Shown here in pieces: positions 22,982-29,136 of a stretch of 30,341 nt of DNA. The DNA comes from a virus. The notes under the pieces are model-generated. The model saw only the letters and a list, made by a program, of their open reading frames with translations, was not told where the DNA came from and did not search any database. Within the stretch, counting starts at the first letter, position 1. The number at the start of each line of letters is the position of its first letter. The stretch covers positions 1 to 30,341 of IMG/VR virus record IMGVR_UViG_3300025853_000427. One strand, given 5' to 3'. The position numbers were made by a program, and so were the translations under genes.

Positions 22982-23834
22982 CACGTAACTCCTCTATTTT
23001 CTCCTTAATTGTGTCATCGACATACGATGGGTCGATGCGTTCATATCCTAATGCCATCTGTGCACGCATGACAAGGGTGCGTTCGTAAGTCTGTGCAGAT
23101 TGCGTCGCCTTGTTCTTCTGTGATGCGTAGAATTCGCCATAATATTGTGCGAGCTTGTCATCTGCCATCGGCATTGTCAGTCCAGCATATTCACGCTTCC
23201 ACCATGAGGCGAACTTGTCCAGATGCGCTGGTGTCAGTTCAGTGCCATGTAGCGAATGGATTTCTTGCAAGTTCTTCTTAGCCTTGGCGATACGTCCACC
23301 AGCACGCTTGGCGATTCGTTCAGCATCCTGATTGAAGATGTTGACAGCTAACCAGTCGAATGCCTCATCACGTTTCCGAGGTCGCACGTCGCCGTTAGGC
23401 GCATCTACGGTTAAACTACGGTTACCTACGGTTAGGGTGTCGGTAGCGACACTAGTGGAGGTGTCGGTAGCGACACTAGTGGAGGTGTCGGTAGCGACAC
23501 TAGTGTCTTTTGCATCACTGGTGTCGGTAGTGAATTCTGAATTATCCATGCCTTGTTCAGCACGCCACTTCAGCATGTAGAAGCGATTCGTGTTGCCATT
23601 CTGTGTCTCAATGCCTGCGTAATGGCGAATACCAATGTGTCCATTGTCAACAAGCCGATTAATTGCCTTGATTGCATTGCGTCGTGATATGTTGCACTTC
23701 TCAGATAGTTTGCGATACGATGGGAAGCACGCACCAACCTCATCAGCATAGTCTGCGATGGCGAGCATCATCAGACGGTCGCTCCCTGTCAGTTCGGTGT
23801 CCTCGAACACCCATGTAATGTGCTTAACGCTCAT
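22959..23834 (-). CDS. Replication initiator protein with iterons inside its gene
   Basis: The 291-residue protein has an N-terminal winged helix (about 15-70: LTGSDRLMMLAIADYADEVGACFPSYRKLSEKCNISRRNAIKAINRLVDNG) like lambda O-type and RepA-type phage initiators. A low-complexity linker (98-135) contains three copies of an 8-residue unit (STSVATDT-type) encoded by 24-bp DNA repeats. The C-terminal region (155-291) probably contacts the helicase encoded next. As in lambda O, the origin is likely to lie within the gene. CGGAG precedes the ATG at 23834. A TATAAT at 23863-23868 may serve as its promoter. Confidence 0.85.
   Translation of the reverse strand: MSVKHITWVFEDTELTGSDRLMMLAIADYADEVGACFPSYRKLSEKCNISRRNAIKAINRLVDNGHIGIRHYAGIETQNGNTNRFYMLKWRAEQGMDNSEFTTDTSDAKDTSVATDTSTSVATDTSTSVATDTLTVGNRSLTVDAPNGDVRPRKRDEAFDWLAVNIFNQDAERIAKRAGGRIAKAKKNLQEIHSLHGTELTPAHLDKFASWWKREYAGLTMPMADDKLAQYYGEFYASQKNKATQSAQTYERTLVMRAQMALGYERIDPSYVDDTIKEKIEELRDGYYDVI
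23405..23434. repeat. Three 9-bp direct repeats at helical spacing
   Basis: CTACGGTTA occurs at 23405-23413, 23416-23424 and 23426-23434, with repeat starts 11 and 10 bp apart, so all copies face the same side of the helix. They adjoin the 24-bp iterons and could be a second set of initiator or DnaA-like binding sites, or an unwinding element. Confidence 0.8.
23436..23530. repeat. Iteron array, candidate replication origin
   Basis: Three contiguous 24-bp repeats lie at 23436-23459, 23460-23483 and 23484-23507; the third differs only in its last two bases. A fourth partial copy (11 bp) begins at 23520, 1.5 units further on. Each has the hairpin core GTGTCG-GTAG-CGACAC followed by the palindrome ACTAGT. 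The array lies inside the initiator gene, as iterons do in lambda O. The repeat length keeps the reading frame. Confidence 0.75.
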
Positions 23835-23862
23835 GTTATTCTCCGTTAACTTGTGGTTCTAT

Positions 23863-23868
23863 ATTATA
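23863..23868 (-). promoter_or_regulatory. Possible -10 box of the initiator gene
   Basis: TATAAT on the minus strand would start transcription near 23856, about 22 bases before the ATG. No -35 consensus is present at the proper distance, so it would need an activator or be weak. It lies back to back with the stronger plus-strand promoter at 23876-23904. Confidence 0.35.
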
Positions 23869-23875
23869 CCGTACC

Positions 23876-23904
23876 TTGCACAACTAGAGGAGTTCAGCTA
23901 TAAT
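23876..23904 (+). promoter_or_regulatory. Plus-strand promoter of a small RNA unit
   Basis: TTGCAC (23876-23881), 17 bases, TATAAT (23899-23904). The -10 is perfect and the -35 matches three of six bases. It points away from the initiator gene, into a stretch with no plus-strand gene, and is followed about 30 bases later by a terminator. Confidence 0.6.
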
Positions 23905-23910
23905 CTGAGC

Positions 23911-23972
23911 TATCCAAATATGACTTTTTGTTGCTCCAAGCTGGTGACTCCTTCTAGCTCTGGGGCTTTTTT
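23911..23972 (+). ncRNA. Candidate small untranslated RNA of about 60 bases
   Basis: A promoter at 23876-23904 and an intrinsic terminator ending at 23972 bound a unit of about 62 bases in the gap between the initiator gene and a small upstream gene. It contains one short ATG frame with no ribosome binding site, so it is probably not translated. Its position next to a likely origin, opposite in direction to the replication genes, recalls the lambda OOP RNA. The RNA itself is a prediction from the flanking signals. Confidence 0.5.
23933..23972 (+). terminator. Intrinsic terminator of the small RNA unit
   Basis: GCTCCA-AGCT pairs with AGCT-(C bulge)-TGGGGC to give a 10-bp stem with one G-T pair and a 13-base loop (23943-23955), followed by TTTTTT at 23967-23972. 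The T-tract is present only on the plus strand. Confidence 0.75.
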
Positions 23973-24022
23973 CTTGTTAAGCTCCTGACAACGATTCTAC
24001 ATCACCATCAGGAATAGTTCAA

Positions 24023-24223
24023 TTATGATTCTGCTAGTGCGTCATCCAGTTCATCGCGTCGCACGCACAGGTCGATGATCTCATCATACAGCGCATCAAT
24101 CATCAACTCGCATTCTCGAACAGAGAAGCCGAGCTTGGCGCGAATCGTCCAGCGTGTAATGTTGTCCTCTGTCTTCTCAATCGCTTGCTTAATTGCCTCT
24201 AAATCGTCCCAGAATGGTGTCAT
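24023..24223 (-). CDS. Small protein with possible helix-turn-helix, unknown
   Basis: This 66-residue acidic protein has a segment, ITRWTIRAKLGFSVRECELMIDALYD (about 21-46), that could form a helix-turn-helix. It starts on an ATGA overlap with the upstream gene, with AGGAG nine bases before the ATG, so the two are co-translated. It lies two genes before the initiator. No family is recognised; a regulatory or replication accessory role is possible. Confidence 0.55.
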   Translation of the reverse strand: MTPFWDDLEAIKQAIEKTEDNITRWTIRAKLGFSVRECELMIDALYDEIIDLCVRRDELDDALAES

Positions 24224-24537
24224 AAGCCACGCTCCTTCAGTCCTTGCATATTCGGTGAGGCATTGATGCCGTACTGCCGTCCATCGGCTGTCATGTCATC
24301 GTGCTCAATCACGACATCGTACTGGATGAGTGCTGTCATCGCGTCCAGTGTTCGCTGTCCATCCAACCCAGTGCCTTCAATCATCTGCTTCGGTGTCAGG
24401 CGTGCCAGATACCCATCACCAGAGAATGCCTGCCGTGCGATGTACAAGTACAGCTTCACCTCATCACCTGTCAAAAACTGCGACACCTCATCAATGAAGT
24501 GTTGCAGCACGTCGCCTAGATTTACTGTTGATTTCAT
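24220..24537 (-). CDS. Winged-helix-like protein, possible replication accessory
   Basis: The 105-residue protein contains FLTGDEVKLYLYIARQAFSG then RLTPKQMIEGTGLDGQRTLDAMTALIQYDVVIEHDD (about 21-80), the pattern of winged-helix domains in phage replication proteins: opening helix, recognition helix after LTPKQMIEGTGL, and a wing strand. The C-terminus is short. AGGA precedes the ATG. It lies upstream of the initiator gene in the same direction, so a role in replication or its control fits, but the partner is unknown. Confidence 0.6.
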   Translation of the reverse strand: MKSTVNLGDVLQHFIDEVSQFLTGDEVKLYLYIARQAFSGDGYLARLTPKQMIEGTGLDGQRTLDAMTALIQYDVVIEHDDMTADGRQYGINASPNMQGLKERGL

Positions 24538-24567
24538 GTCATTCCTGCCTGTTCATTTGCGTCACTG

Positions 24568-24579
24568 TATTGTACAATA
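24568..24579. repeat. Perfect 12-bp palindrome in the gap before gene 24220-24537
   Basis: TATTGTACAATA is self-complementary and lies 31 bases upstream of the ATG at 24537. TACAAT within it could be a -10 box on either strand, so it could be an operator over a weak promoter. Confidence 0.5.
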
Positions 24580-24625
24580 TTCCTGCATGATGATTATCCT
24601 TTTCATTACATCCTTTCGTAAGCAC

Positions 24626-24651
24626 AAGCCCTGCCACCCGGTGGGGTTTTT
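24626..24651 (+). terminator. Intrinsic terminator, plus-strand direction, at the end of dcd
   Basis: AAGCCCTGCC pairs with GGTGGGGTTT around the loop ACCC, a 10-bp stem with three G-T pairs, running into TTTTT (24647-24651). The T-tract favours the plus strand, although the gene ending here (dcd) is on the minus strand, so it may guard against antisense read-through or end a second small RNA. Confidence 0.65.
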
Positions 24652-24653
24652 GC

Positions 24654-25205
24654 TTATAGACGTGGCAACGTCACACCTGTCTGTTGCTGGTACTTGCCTT
24701 GCTTGTCGCCATACGATTGCACGCACATCTCATCACCTTCAAAGAACAGCACCTGTGCCAGTCCCTCGTTGGCGTACACCTTCGCAGGCAATGGCGTGGT
24801 GTTGCTAATCTCCAGCGTCACATAGCCCTCCCATTCGGGCTCGAACGGTGTCACATTCACAATCAGTCCACAGCGCGCATACGTCGACTTGCCTACGCAG
24901 ATCGTGAGCACATCGCGTGGTATGCGGAAGTATTCCACAGAGCGTGCCAGTGCGAATGAGTTCGGTGGGATGATGCACACATCGCCCTTGAAGTCGACAA
25001 ATGAATCATCTGTGAACGCCTTCGGGTCGACAATCGCATTGTGGACGTTGGTGAAAATCTTGAACTCATCAGCAACGCGCAAATCATAGCCATACGACGA
25101 CACGCCGTAGCTAATGGCACCATCGCGCACCTGCTTATTAACGAATGGCTCAATCATGCCATTTCGTGCCATTTCGGCTATCCAGTGGTCTGGCTTCAGT
25201 CCCAT
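24654..25205 (-). CDS. dcd: dCTP deaminase
   Basis: The 183-residue protein matches dCTP deaminase closely: [20 protein letters not shown] (31-50), [20 protein letters not shown] (77-96), VGKSTYAR (104-111), [16 protein letters not shown] (122-137, with catalytic Glu132) and the nucleotide-closing C-terminus [13 protein letters not shown]. It converts dCTP to dUTP, feeding dTTP synthesis and raising the dTTP supply for phage replication. It is the first gene of the left-going arm, with AGAGG seven bases before the ATG and a promoter about 107 bases upstream. A hairpin in its leader may attenuate expression. Confidence 0.95.
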   Translation of the reverse strand: MGLKPDHWIAEMARNGMIEPFVNKQVRDGAISYGVSSYGYDLRVADEFKIFTNVHNAIVDPKAFTDDSFVDFKGDVCIIPPNSFALARSVEYFRIPRDVLTICVGKSTYARCGLIVNVTPFEPEWEGYVTLEISNTTPLPAKVYANEGLAQVLFFEGDEMCVQSYGDKQGKYQQQTGVTLPRL

Positions 25206-25226
25206 TGTGTATCCTCTCTGTTAACG

Positions 25227-25248
25227 AAAACGCACCCGGTCGGATGCG
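25227..25248 (-). terminator. Hairpin attenuator in the dcd leader
   Basis: On the minus strand CGCATCC-GACC-GGGTGCG forms a 7-bp stem (one T-G pair) with a 4-base loop, followed by TTTTCG. Outer bases AACGA and TCGTT can extend it. It lies between the promoter at 25319-25347 and the dcd start, so part of the transcripts may end here. Confidence 0.6.
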
Positions 25249-25318
25249 CTCTCGTTCGTTCATATCGTACCGCTTCGGAGGCAGGCAATCGGCTCGCGTT
25301 CCGATTACCAACGCGATT

Positions 25319-25347
25319 ATTATACCAGTCGAAGCAATCTTCATCAA
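25319..25347 (-). promoter_or_regulatory. Promoter of the left-going arm (dcd and replication genes)
   Basis: On the minus strand TTGATG (25347-25342), 17 bases, TATAAT (25324-25319). This is the best sigma70-like promoter in the window. The start would be near 25312, giving a leader of about 107 bases. Confidence 0.7.
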
Positions 25348-25362
25348 TATTGGAATTCGCCC

Positions 25363-25392
25363 TTGTATTGTAGTACCACTATATGCTATACT
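25363..25392 (+). promoter_or_regulatory. Promoter of the right-going arm
   Basis: TTGTAT (25363-25368), 18 bases, then TG-C-TATACT (TATACT at 25387-25392), an extended -10. Transcription would start near 25399, followed by GAGGAG (25411-25416) and the ATG at 25424. It diverges from the dcd promoter, with 15 bases between the two -35 boxes. Confidence 0.65.
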
Positions 25393-25423
25393 TCAATCAT
25401 CGTAAAAACAGAGGAGAAAAATC

Positions 25424-26653
25424 ATGCCACAAACATACGAACAACTCATTGCAGAACTGGAACGCGACGAAGCACAAGCACGTAAGAACGGAATCAAACG
25501 AATCTGCGCTGGCTACTACCTCATTTTGGGCGCAGACGGTGTCCTCTACCAAGTAGAACGCGGTGACCGTCGCGAAATGGAAGGAGCTGACCGTAAGATG
25601 TGGTTCGTTTCTACCGATGAAGACGGTGTCGTTAGCGAATGGATGACCTTGACGGAAGCTAAATGGGCATTGGCTCAACTCCCTGCTCCTGAGGCAGAGG
25701 TTGAGGAAGTGGAAGCGGAAGAGGAAGAGGAGACCCCAGCGGTCTCCGCTCCTGAGACAAAAGTTGGCGAAAACCTCTACCAGATTGAGGCAACAGTGGA
25801 AGCGGTCTTCGCTGACATGTACAATGAGGATTTGGTCTACATCCGTGTGACCCGTGACAGCGCACCGAAACGGGGAAGCAAGTTGAAATTCACCCGCTGG
25901 ACATTCCGCATAGATGTCGGAACCAACCCATACCAGATTGGCGACCGTGTACGGTTGACAATTCACATCAACCCCACCACAGGGCTACACACCACACGTC
26001 ATCATGAGCTAATCATCGACACCGACGATGACGCGCCATGGCAGACAATCTACACTGGTCCGTACACGATCCACACCGACACCGACAGCATGACATTCGA
26101 GTGGCGTTCAGAAGCAGAAGAGATGGCGGACCTGTTGACAGCAAATGGTGCGCGCATCACACTGGACTGGAACTACCGACCGATTACCATCGGTGAAATC
26201 GTGGGCATCAACGTGAAGAGCTACACACCATCACCACGCTGGGCAGTCATTGGTGTCATGCGCAATCGGCTCGGACTGATTGTGTACCTGTTGCAAAATG
26301 AGGACGGCGTGACACAGCAATATTACGGTCTGTCCATCCTGCGACTGCAACCGAACACCTACCACGTGCCAGTTGTCGACATCCTGACAGTGGACATCGC
26401 CATCGCTCACCTCGCTGAGTACATGGTGAACATGCACAACATGCACCCACAGATGTGCAATGCCATGCACGATGACCTCATGAGTGACATGCTGGATGAC
26501 TTGCTGGACGCGAAGTGGCGCGAAGTCACCAAGCGCATGCACGCCACACACGCGGATGACGCGCCTGAACGGTTGGAGATGATGTTCGAGTATGAGGCGT
26601 TCGCTGAATGGGTATCTGCTCGGAAGATGGCGCTGGAATACACGACAGCGTAG
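25424..26653 (+). CDS. Unknown early protein with acidic linker
   Basis: The 409-residue protein is the first gene of the right-going arm and has a strong start (GAGGAG seven bases upstream). Residues 1-85 form one domain (ICAGYYLILGADGVLYQVERGDRR then MWFVSTDEDGVV). A Glu/Pro-rich linker spans about 86-112. The remainder is beta-rich (IYTGPYTIHTDTDSMTFEW, ITIGEIVGINVKSYTPSPRWAVIGVMRNR) and ends in a helical, His/Met-rich part (MVNMHNMHPQMCNAMHDD). I recognise no family. Its place as the leading early gene would suit a host-takeover protein. A hairpin follows its stop. Confidence 0.8.
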   Translation: MPQTYEQLIAELERDEAQARKNGIKRICAGYYLILGADGVLYQVERGDRREMEGADRKMWFVSTDEDGVVSEWMTLTEAKWALAQLPAPEAEVEEVEAEEEEETPAVSAPETKVGENLYQIEATVEAVFADMYNEDLVYIRVTRDSAPKRGSKLKFTRWTFRIDVGTNPYQIGDRVRLTIHINPTTGLHTTRHHELIIDTDDDAPWQTIYTGPYTIHTDTDSMTFEWRSEAEEMADLLTANGARITLDWNYRPITIGEIVGINVKSYTPSPRWAVIGVMRNRLGLIVYLLQNEDGVTQQYYGLSILRLQPNTYHVPVVDILTVDIAIAHLAEYMVNMHNMHPQMCNAMHDDLMSDMLDDLLDAKWREVTKRMHATHADDAPERLEMMFEYEAFAEWVSARKMALEYTTA

Positions 26654-26661
26654 AACCAAAA

Positions 26662-26684
26662 ACACCCGCTGTAATGGCGGGTGT
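26662..26684. terminator. Strong hairpin after the first early gene
   Basis: ACACCCGC-(7 bases)-GCGGGTGT is a perfect 8-bp stem nine bases after the TAG of the preceding gene. The plus strand has no T-tract after it, but the minus strand has TTTTT, so it is a better terminator for antisense transcripts. On the plus strand it may be a processing or stability element, or a weak terminator. Confidence 0.55.
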
Positions 26685-26723
26685 CCTTGAATCGTAAGAG
26701 TGAGTAAAGGAGAGAAACCTCAC

Positions 26724-26942
26724 ATGCACAATAATACCATAGTCTGGAAGCAATTGCACATCAGTCCTGCTAGCATCTACGTGTTGATTATCTCATTACA
26801 ATCACACGCCAGCTACAAGGTGGCGATGCGCACAACTCGCGGATTGATGGAACACACCGCATACGATGGGCACGCACAATGCACGCTCATTCAATCATAC
26901 GATGGTCAATGGTACTGGGAGGTACAGAATGCCGACAAATAA
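26724..26942 (+). CDS. Small protein, unknown
   Basis: The ATG at 26724 follows AAGGAG by 11 bases and gives 72 residues; a longer GTG start at 26700 has no ribosome site. The protein (WKQLHISPASIYVLIISLQSH, later YDGQWYWEVQNADK) shows a mixed helical/beta pattern and one moderately hydrophobic stretch. No family is recognised. It overlaps the following ribbon-helix-helix-like gene by 14 bases, so the pair is co-translated. Confidence 0.6.
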   Translation: MHNNTIVWKQLHISPASIYVLIISLQSHASYKVAMRTTRGLMEHTAYDGHAQCTLIQSYDGQWYWEVQNADK

Positions 26943-27126
26943 GCCCAAGGTGACAGTCTACGTTACAGAACAGCAATGGCTCGCAGTCAAGGAAGCCACG
27001 CTGGCATCAGGACTGACAACATCGGACGCACGCCGTGAAGCATTGCGCCTGCTCTGTGAAGCGTATGGCATCGAGTGGAAGGATGACATGCCAACACGTG
27101 GCGCACCTGCTAAGGAATCCGAATAA
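26929..27126 (+). CDS. Ribbon-helix-helix-like small DNA-binding protein
   Basis: The chosen ATG at 26929 has GGAGGT five bases upstream, much better than the earlier in-frame candidates, and gives 65 residues. KVTVYVTEQQWLAVKEATLA followed by SGLTTSDARREALRLLCEAYGI is the strand-helix-helix pattern of ribbon-helix-helix repressors (strand 7-13, helices about 15-27 and 32-45). These bind operators as dimers. The next intergenic space starts with an inverted repeat, so it may regulate itself and the following gene. The assignment is from pattern only. Confidence 0.6.
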   Translation: MPTNKPKVTVYVTEQQWLAVKEATLASGLTTSDARREALRLLCEAYGIEWKDDMPTRGAPAKESE

Positions 27127-27162
27127 GTGGCACTACTATATGCCACACATCTCTTGTATAAT
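27127..27162 (+). promoter_or_regulatory. Inverted repeat and -10 box before the annealing protein gene
   Basis: GTGGCA (27127-27132), 8 bases, TGCCAC (27141-27146), then TATAAT (27157-27162). The inverted repeat covers the place of the -35, which is not consensus, so it may be an operator for a repressor or activator. The start would be near 27169, about 21 bases before the ATG. Confidence 0.5.
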
Positions 27163-27189
27163 AACCAAGTCACTAATAAGGAGAATGAA

Positions 27190-27762
27190 ATGACTAAATC
27201 ATACATGCAAGCCCCATACATGACCAAGCTGAAGGGTAAGGACTACATGATCGTCGCCGGGCGCATCATGTGGTTCAGAGACGAACACCCTGAAGGTACA
27301 ATCTCAACTGAAGTCGAAGCACACAATGATGTCATCATCGTTAAGGCGATGATTGCTGATGACAACGTGATTCTGGCAACAGGACTGGCAACAGTTCGCG
27401 CTGGCAATGGTACAAGCTGGGCAGGACGTGAGATTGAGAAGGCAGAGACAGCCGCGATTGGACGTGCGCTGGCACATGCTGGATACGGTACACAGTTCGC
27501 GCTCGGAGAGCTATCAGAAGGCGACTACCTCGCAGATACACCGATTGATTCACGCAAGCCAGCGAAGCAAGAGACAGTCAACCCGAAGATGGCAATCTGG
27601 CAAGGCATCCAGAATGATGCCGAGATTAAGCAGGCATATCCAGACGTTGAAGTCCTGCGCGAGAAGGTGTCATTCTATCCTAAGGATGTCGTTGCTAGTG
27701 GATTCTATGCCGTCAAGGAATGGTTGCTCGCCAACTCACCTACCGCGCCAGATACATACTAA
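27190..27762 (+). CDS. Putative single-strand annealing protein (Erf/Rad52-superfamily-like)
   Basis: The ATG at 27190 has AAGGAG six bases upstream and gives 190 residues. The core KGKDYMIVAGRIMWFRDEHPEG, then a beta sheet (VIIVKAMIADDNVILATGLATVRAG) and EIEKAETAAIGRALAHAGYGTQFALGE, has the E-T-A-x-G-R-A-L-A-x-x-G-Y pattern shared by phage annealing proteins such as Erf, Sak and DUF1071 types. The C-terminal third (from about 125) is variable. Such proteins pair complementary strands in phage recombination. The SSB gene follows two genes later, and a nuclease-like gene ends the operon, which supports this role. Confidence 0.6.
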   Translation: MTKSYMQAPYMTKLKGKDYMIVAGRIMWFRDEHPEGTISTEVEAHNDVIIVKAMIADDNVILATGLATVRAGNGTSWAGREIEKAETAAIGRALAHAGYGTQFALGELSEGDYLADTPIDSRKPAKQETVNPKMAIWQGIQNDAEIKQAYPDVEVLREKVSFYPKDVVASGFYAVKEWLLANSPTAPDTY

Positions 27763-27781
27763 TTTCGTTCAATATACCAGA

Positions 27782-27808
27782 GCAGGGTAGGTGATTCGCC
27801 TGCCCTGC
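27782..27808 (+). other. Intercistronic hairpin
   Basis: GCAGGG-T-AGG pairs with CCT-G-CCCTGC around a 7-base loop, a 10-bp stem with one T-G pair, between the annealing protein stop and the next ribosome site. There is no T-tract, so it is more likely an RNA stability or processing structure than a terminator. Confidence 0.5.
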
Positions 27809-27829
27809 CCTATCACAAGGAGAAAAATC

Positions 27830-28102
27830 ATGAAGTTCAAGGTTATCATCCCAGCATCACGCGTCTGGGACACGCAACATGCACCACACGAATACAGCAA
27901 GGATGTCACGGAAGATGAATGGGTTGGCACGCTTGAAATGCAAGCCTTCCATCAGTATGACTTAGATGTCGACTTCATCATTGGTCGCCATAATGCTGAG
28001 TTCAAGGTTGTGTTCAATGGATTCCGCATCGAAGGTGCTCTTGAAGAGCGCATCCGTGACCTTATCGCACAGACACCTATTGTATATTTTCAGGAGGCAT
28101 AA
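27830..28102 (+). CDS. Small acidic protein, unknown
   Basis: The ATG at 27830 has AAGGAG about eight bases upstream and gives 90 residues: MKFKVIIPASRVWDTQHAPHEY then a beta-rich middle (YDLDVDFIIGRHNAEFKVVFNGFRI) and a helical end. It is not recognised. It ends one base before the SSB start, in the same recombination operon, so a role near DNA replication or recombination is likely but unproven. Confidence 0.65.
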   Translation: MKFKVIIPASRVWDTQHAPHEYSKDVTEDEWVGTLEMQAFHQYDLDVDFIIGRHNAEFKVVFNGFRIEGALEERIRDLIAQTPIVYFQEA

Positions 28103-28103
28103 C

Positions 28104-28475
28104 ATGCCAAGTAGCGCAATTGTAATTCTGGTAGGACACATCGGACGCGATCCAGAGCTCAAATTCACATCATCAGGGCTCGCAATCGCATCATCCAGCA
28201 TCGCAGTCAAGACAGGCTATGGCGAACGCGAGCGCACCACGTGGTACAACTTGGACATCTTCGGTAAGCAAGCCGAGCGATTCAATGAATGGATTAATAA
28301 GGGTCAACTGGTGCAAGTCATCGGAACGCCGTATGAGGATGAATTCACTGGACGCGATGGACAGACGCGCAAGGCATTGAAGGTCAACGTGAGCGAATTC
28401 ACACCACTGTCACGAGATACCAACGCATCATCAGCACCTACTCCATCCAGCTCATCAGATGGGATTCCATTCTAA
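28104..28475 (+). CDS. ssb: Single-stranded DNA-binding protein
   Basis: The ATG at 28104 has AGGAGG six bases upstream; longer starts run through the previous gene. The 123-residue protein has an SSB-type OB fold: VGHIGRDPELKFTSSG, ASSSIAVKTG, TTWYNLDIFGKQAERFNEWINKGQLVQVIGTPY, then KVNVSEFTPL. A short Ser/Thr/Pro-rich linker leads to DGIPF, close to the DDIPF tip that recruits replication and repair proteins. It protects single strands during replication and works with the annealing protein upstream. Confidence 0.92.
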   Translation: MPSSAIVILVGHIGRDPELKFTSSGLAIASSSIAVKTGYGERERTTWYNLDIFGKQAERFNEWINKGQLVQVIGTPYEDEFTGRDGQTRKALKVNVSEFTPLSRDTNASSAPTPSSSSDGIPF

Positions 28476-28516
28476 TGATTTTCAGGGCATGCTAGATGGT
28501 GTGCCCAATTTAATTA

Positions 28517-28795
28517 ACAGGAGAACGAAATGCGTACGGAATTTGCAGAATTGACAGTGTCAGAAATCTACCAATTGATTGCAGAAGAAGAAGGTACGGA
28601 TGTCAAGGAAATACAAGGACATAAGATTGCTATTACACAAGTTGCAGGACCAGCATTGTATTTAATTGGAATCTATGGAGGCAATGAATACTGGTTTGAG
28701 CTTGGTTTTATGCAAGGATGCGATGGTGACGATGCAAATCGCTGGTTTTGTTCTCGCGCAGAAAAATCCAAGCCTACCATCATAGACATTGATGA
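28517..28795 (+). repeat. Duplicated segment, copy 1
   Basis: This segment, from the ribosome site through codon 88 of the pentapeptide gene, is nearly identical to 29137-29415 (offset 620 bp), with a few base changes. Similarity ends at a GATGA common to both copies. The leader region before the ribosome site is also related. Confidence 0.9.
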
Positions 28796-29087
28796 TTTTG
28801 CTTTTTGCAACAATCGCAATGCTTACTTGGCAGGTGCTTGGTTTGCTGGTTCTGATTTGCGTGGCGCGGACTTCGAGAAGGCGAATTTATACCGCGCTAC
28901 ATTTGAAGAAGCTGATTTAACACTGTCAACTTTTGAAGGCGCAAATCTGCGCGATGCTAACTTACATGGCGCGAATTTGACAAATGCCAACTTGCGCGAT
29001 GCCAACCTAACAGGTGCCAACTTGCGCGATGCCAACCTAACAGGTGCGGATTTTGATGGCGCAACTCTTGATGGCGTAATTTTGTAA
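28530..29087 (+). CDS. Pentapeptide repeat protein with a duplicated N-terminal domain
   Basis: The 185-residue protein starts with a domain of about 88 residues (MRTEFAELTVSEIYQLIAEE, later IAITQVAGPALYLIGIYGG and YWFELGFMQG), shared with the next gene. From about residue 108 it is a pentapeptide repeat protein with A-(D/N)-L-x-x and A-(D/N)-F-x-x units (LRGADFEKANLYRATFEEADL and so on) that should form a right-handed quadrilateral beta helix. Some pentapeptide proteins mimic DNA and protect gyrase, but none of that is shown here. Two repeats are encoded by an exact 30-bp tandem copy. Codon use is more AT-rich than in neighbours, which suggests recent transfer. Confidence 0.85.
   Translation: MRTEFAELTVSEIYQLIAEEEGTDVKEIQGHKIAITQVAGPALYLIGIYGGNEYWFELGFMQGCDGDDANRWFCSRAEKSKPTIIDIDDFAFCNNRNAYLAGAWFAGSDLRGADFEKANLYRATFEEADLTLSTFEGANLRDANLHGANLTNANLRDANLTGANLRDANLTGADFDGATLDGVIL
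28986..29045. repeat. Exact 30-bp tandem repeat inside the pentapeptide region
   Basis: Two identical 30-bp copies (28986-29015, 29016-29045) encode ANLRDANLTG twice. Perfect identity at DNA level shows recent expansion; repeat number may vary between isolates. Confidence 0.9.
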
Positions 29088-29136
29088 CGACGCGATGAGC
29101 ATTAAGGCGTGCCAGATGGTGCACCCTCTTTGATTA

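Noticed and set aside
23436-23507. CRISPR-like short repeats
   Set aside because: The 24-bp units are contiguous with no spacers and keep the reading frame of the initiator, so they are iterons or coding repeats.
23881-23976. A tRNA gene in the gap beside the initiator
   Set aside because: There is no T-loop GGTTCGAATC-type sequence or cloverleaf; the hairpin with six Ts is a terminator.
23758-23988. 76-codon plus-strand ORF across the initiator start and the small RNA region
   Set aside because: It crosses a promoter and a terminator, has no ribosome site and overlaps the initiator's N-terminus in antisense.
25397-25966. 189-codon minus-strand ORF opposite the first early gene
   Set aside because: It is a shadow of the Glu-rich plus-strand gene, has no ribosome site, and reads as Phe/Leu/Cys-rich low-quality protein.
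26231-26665. 144-codon minus-strand ORF
   Set aside because: It lies wholly opposite the end of the same early gene and has no start signal; its Val/His-rich composition is typical of an antisense frame.
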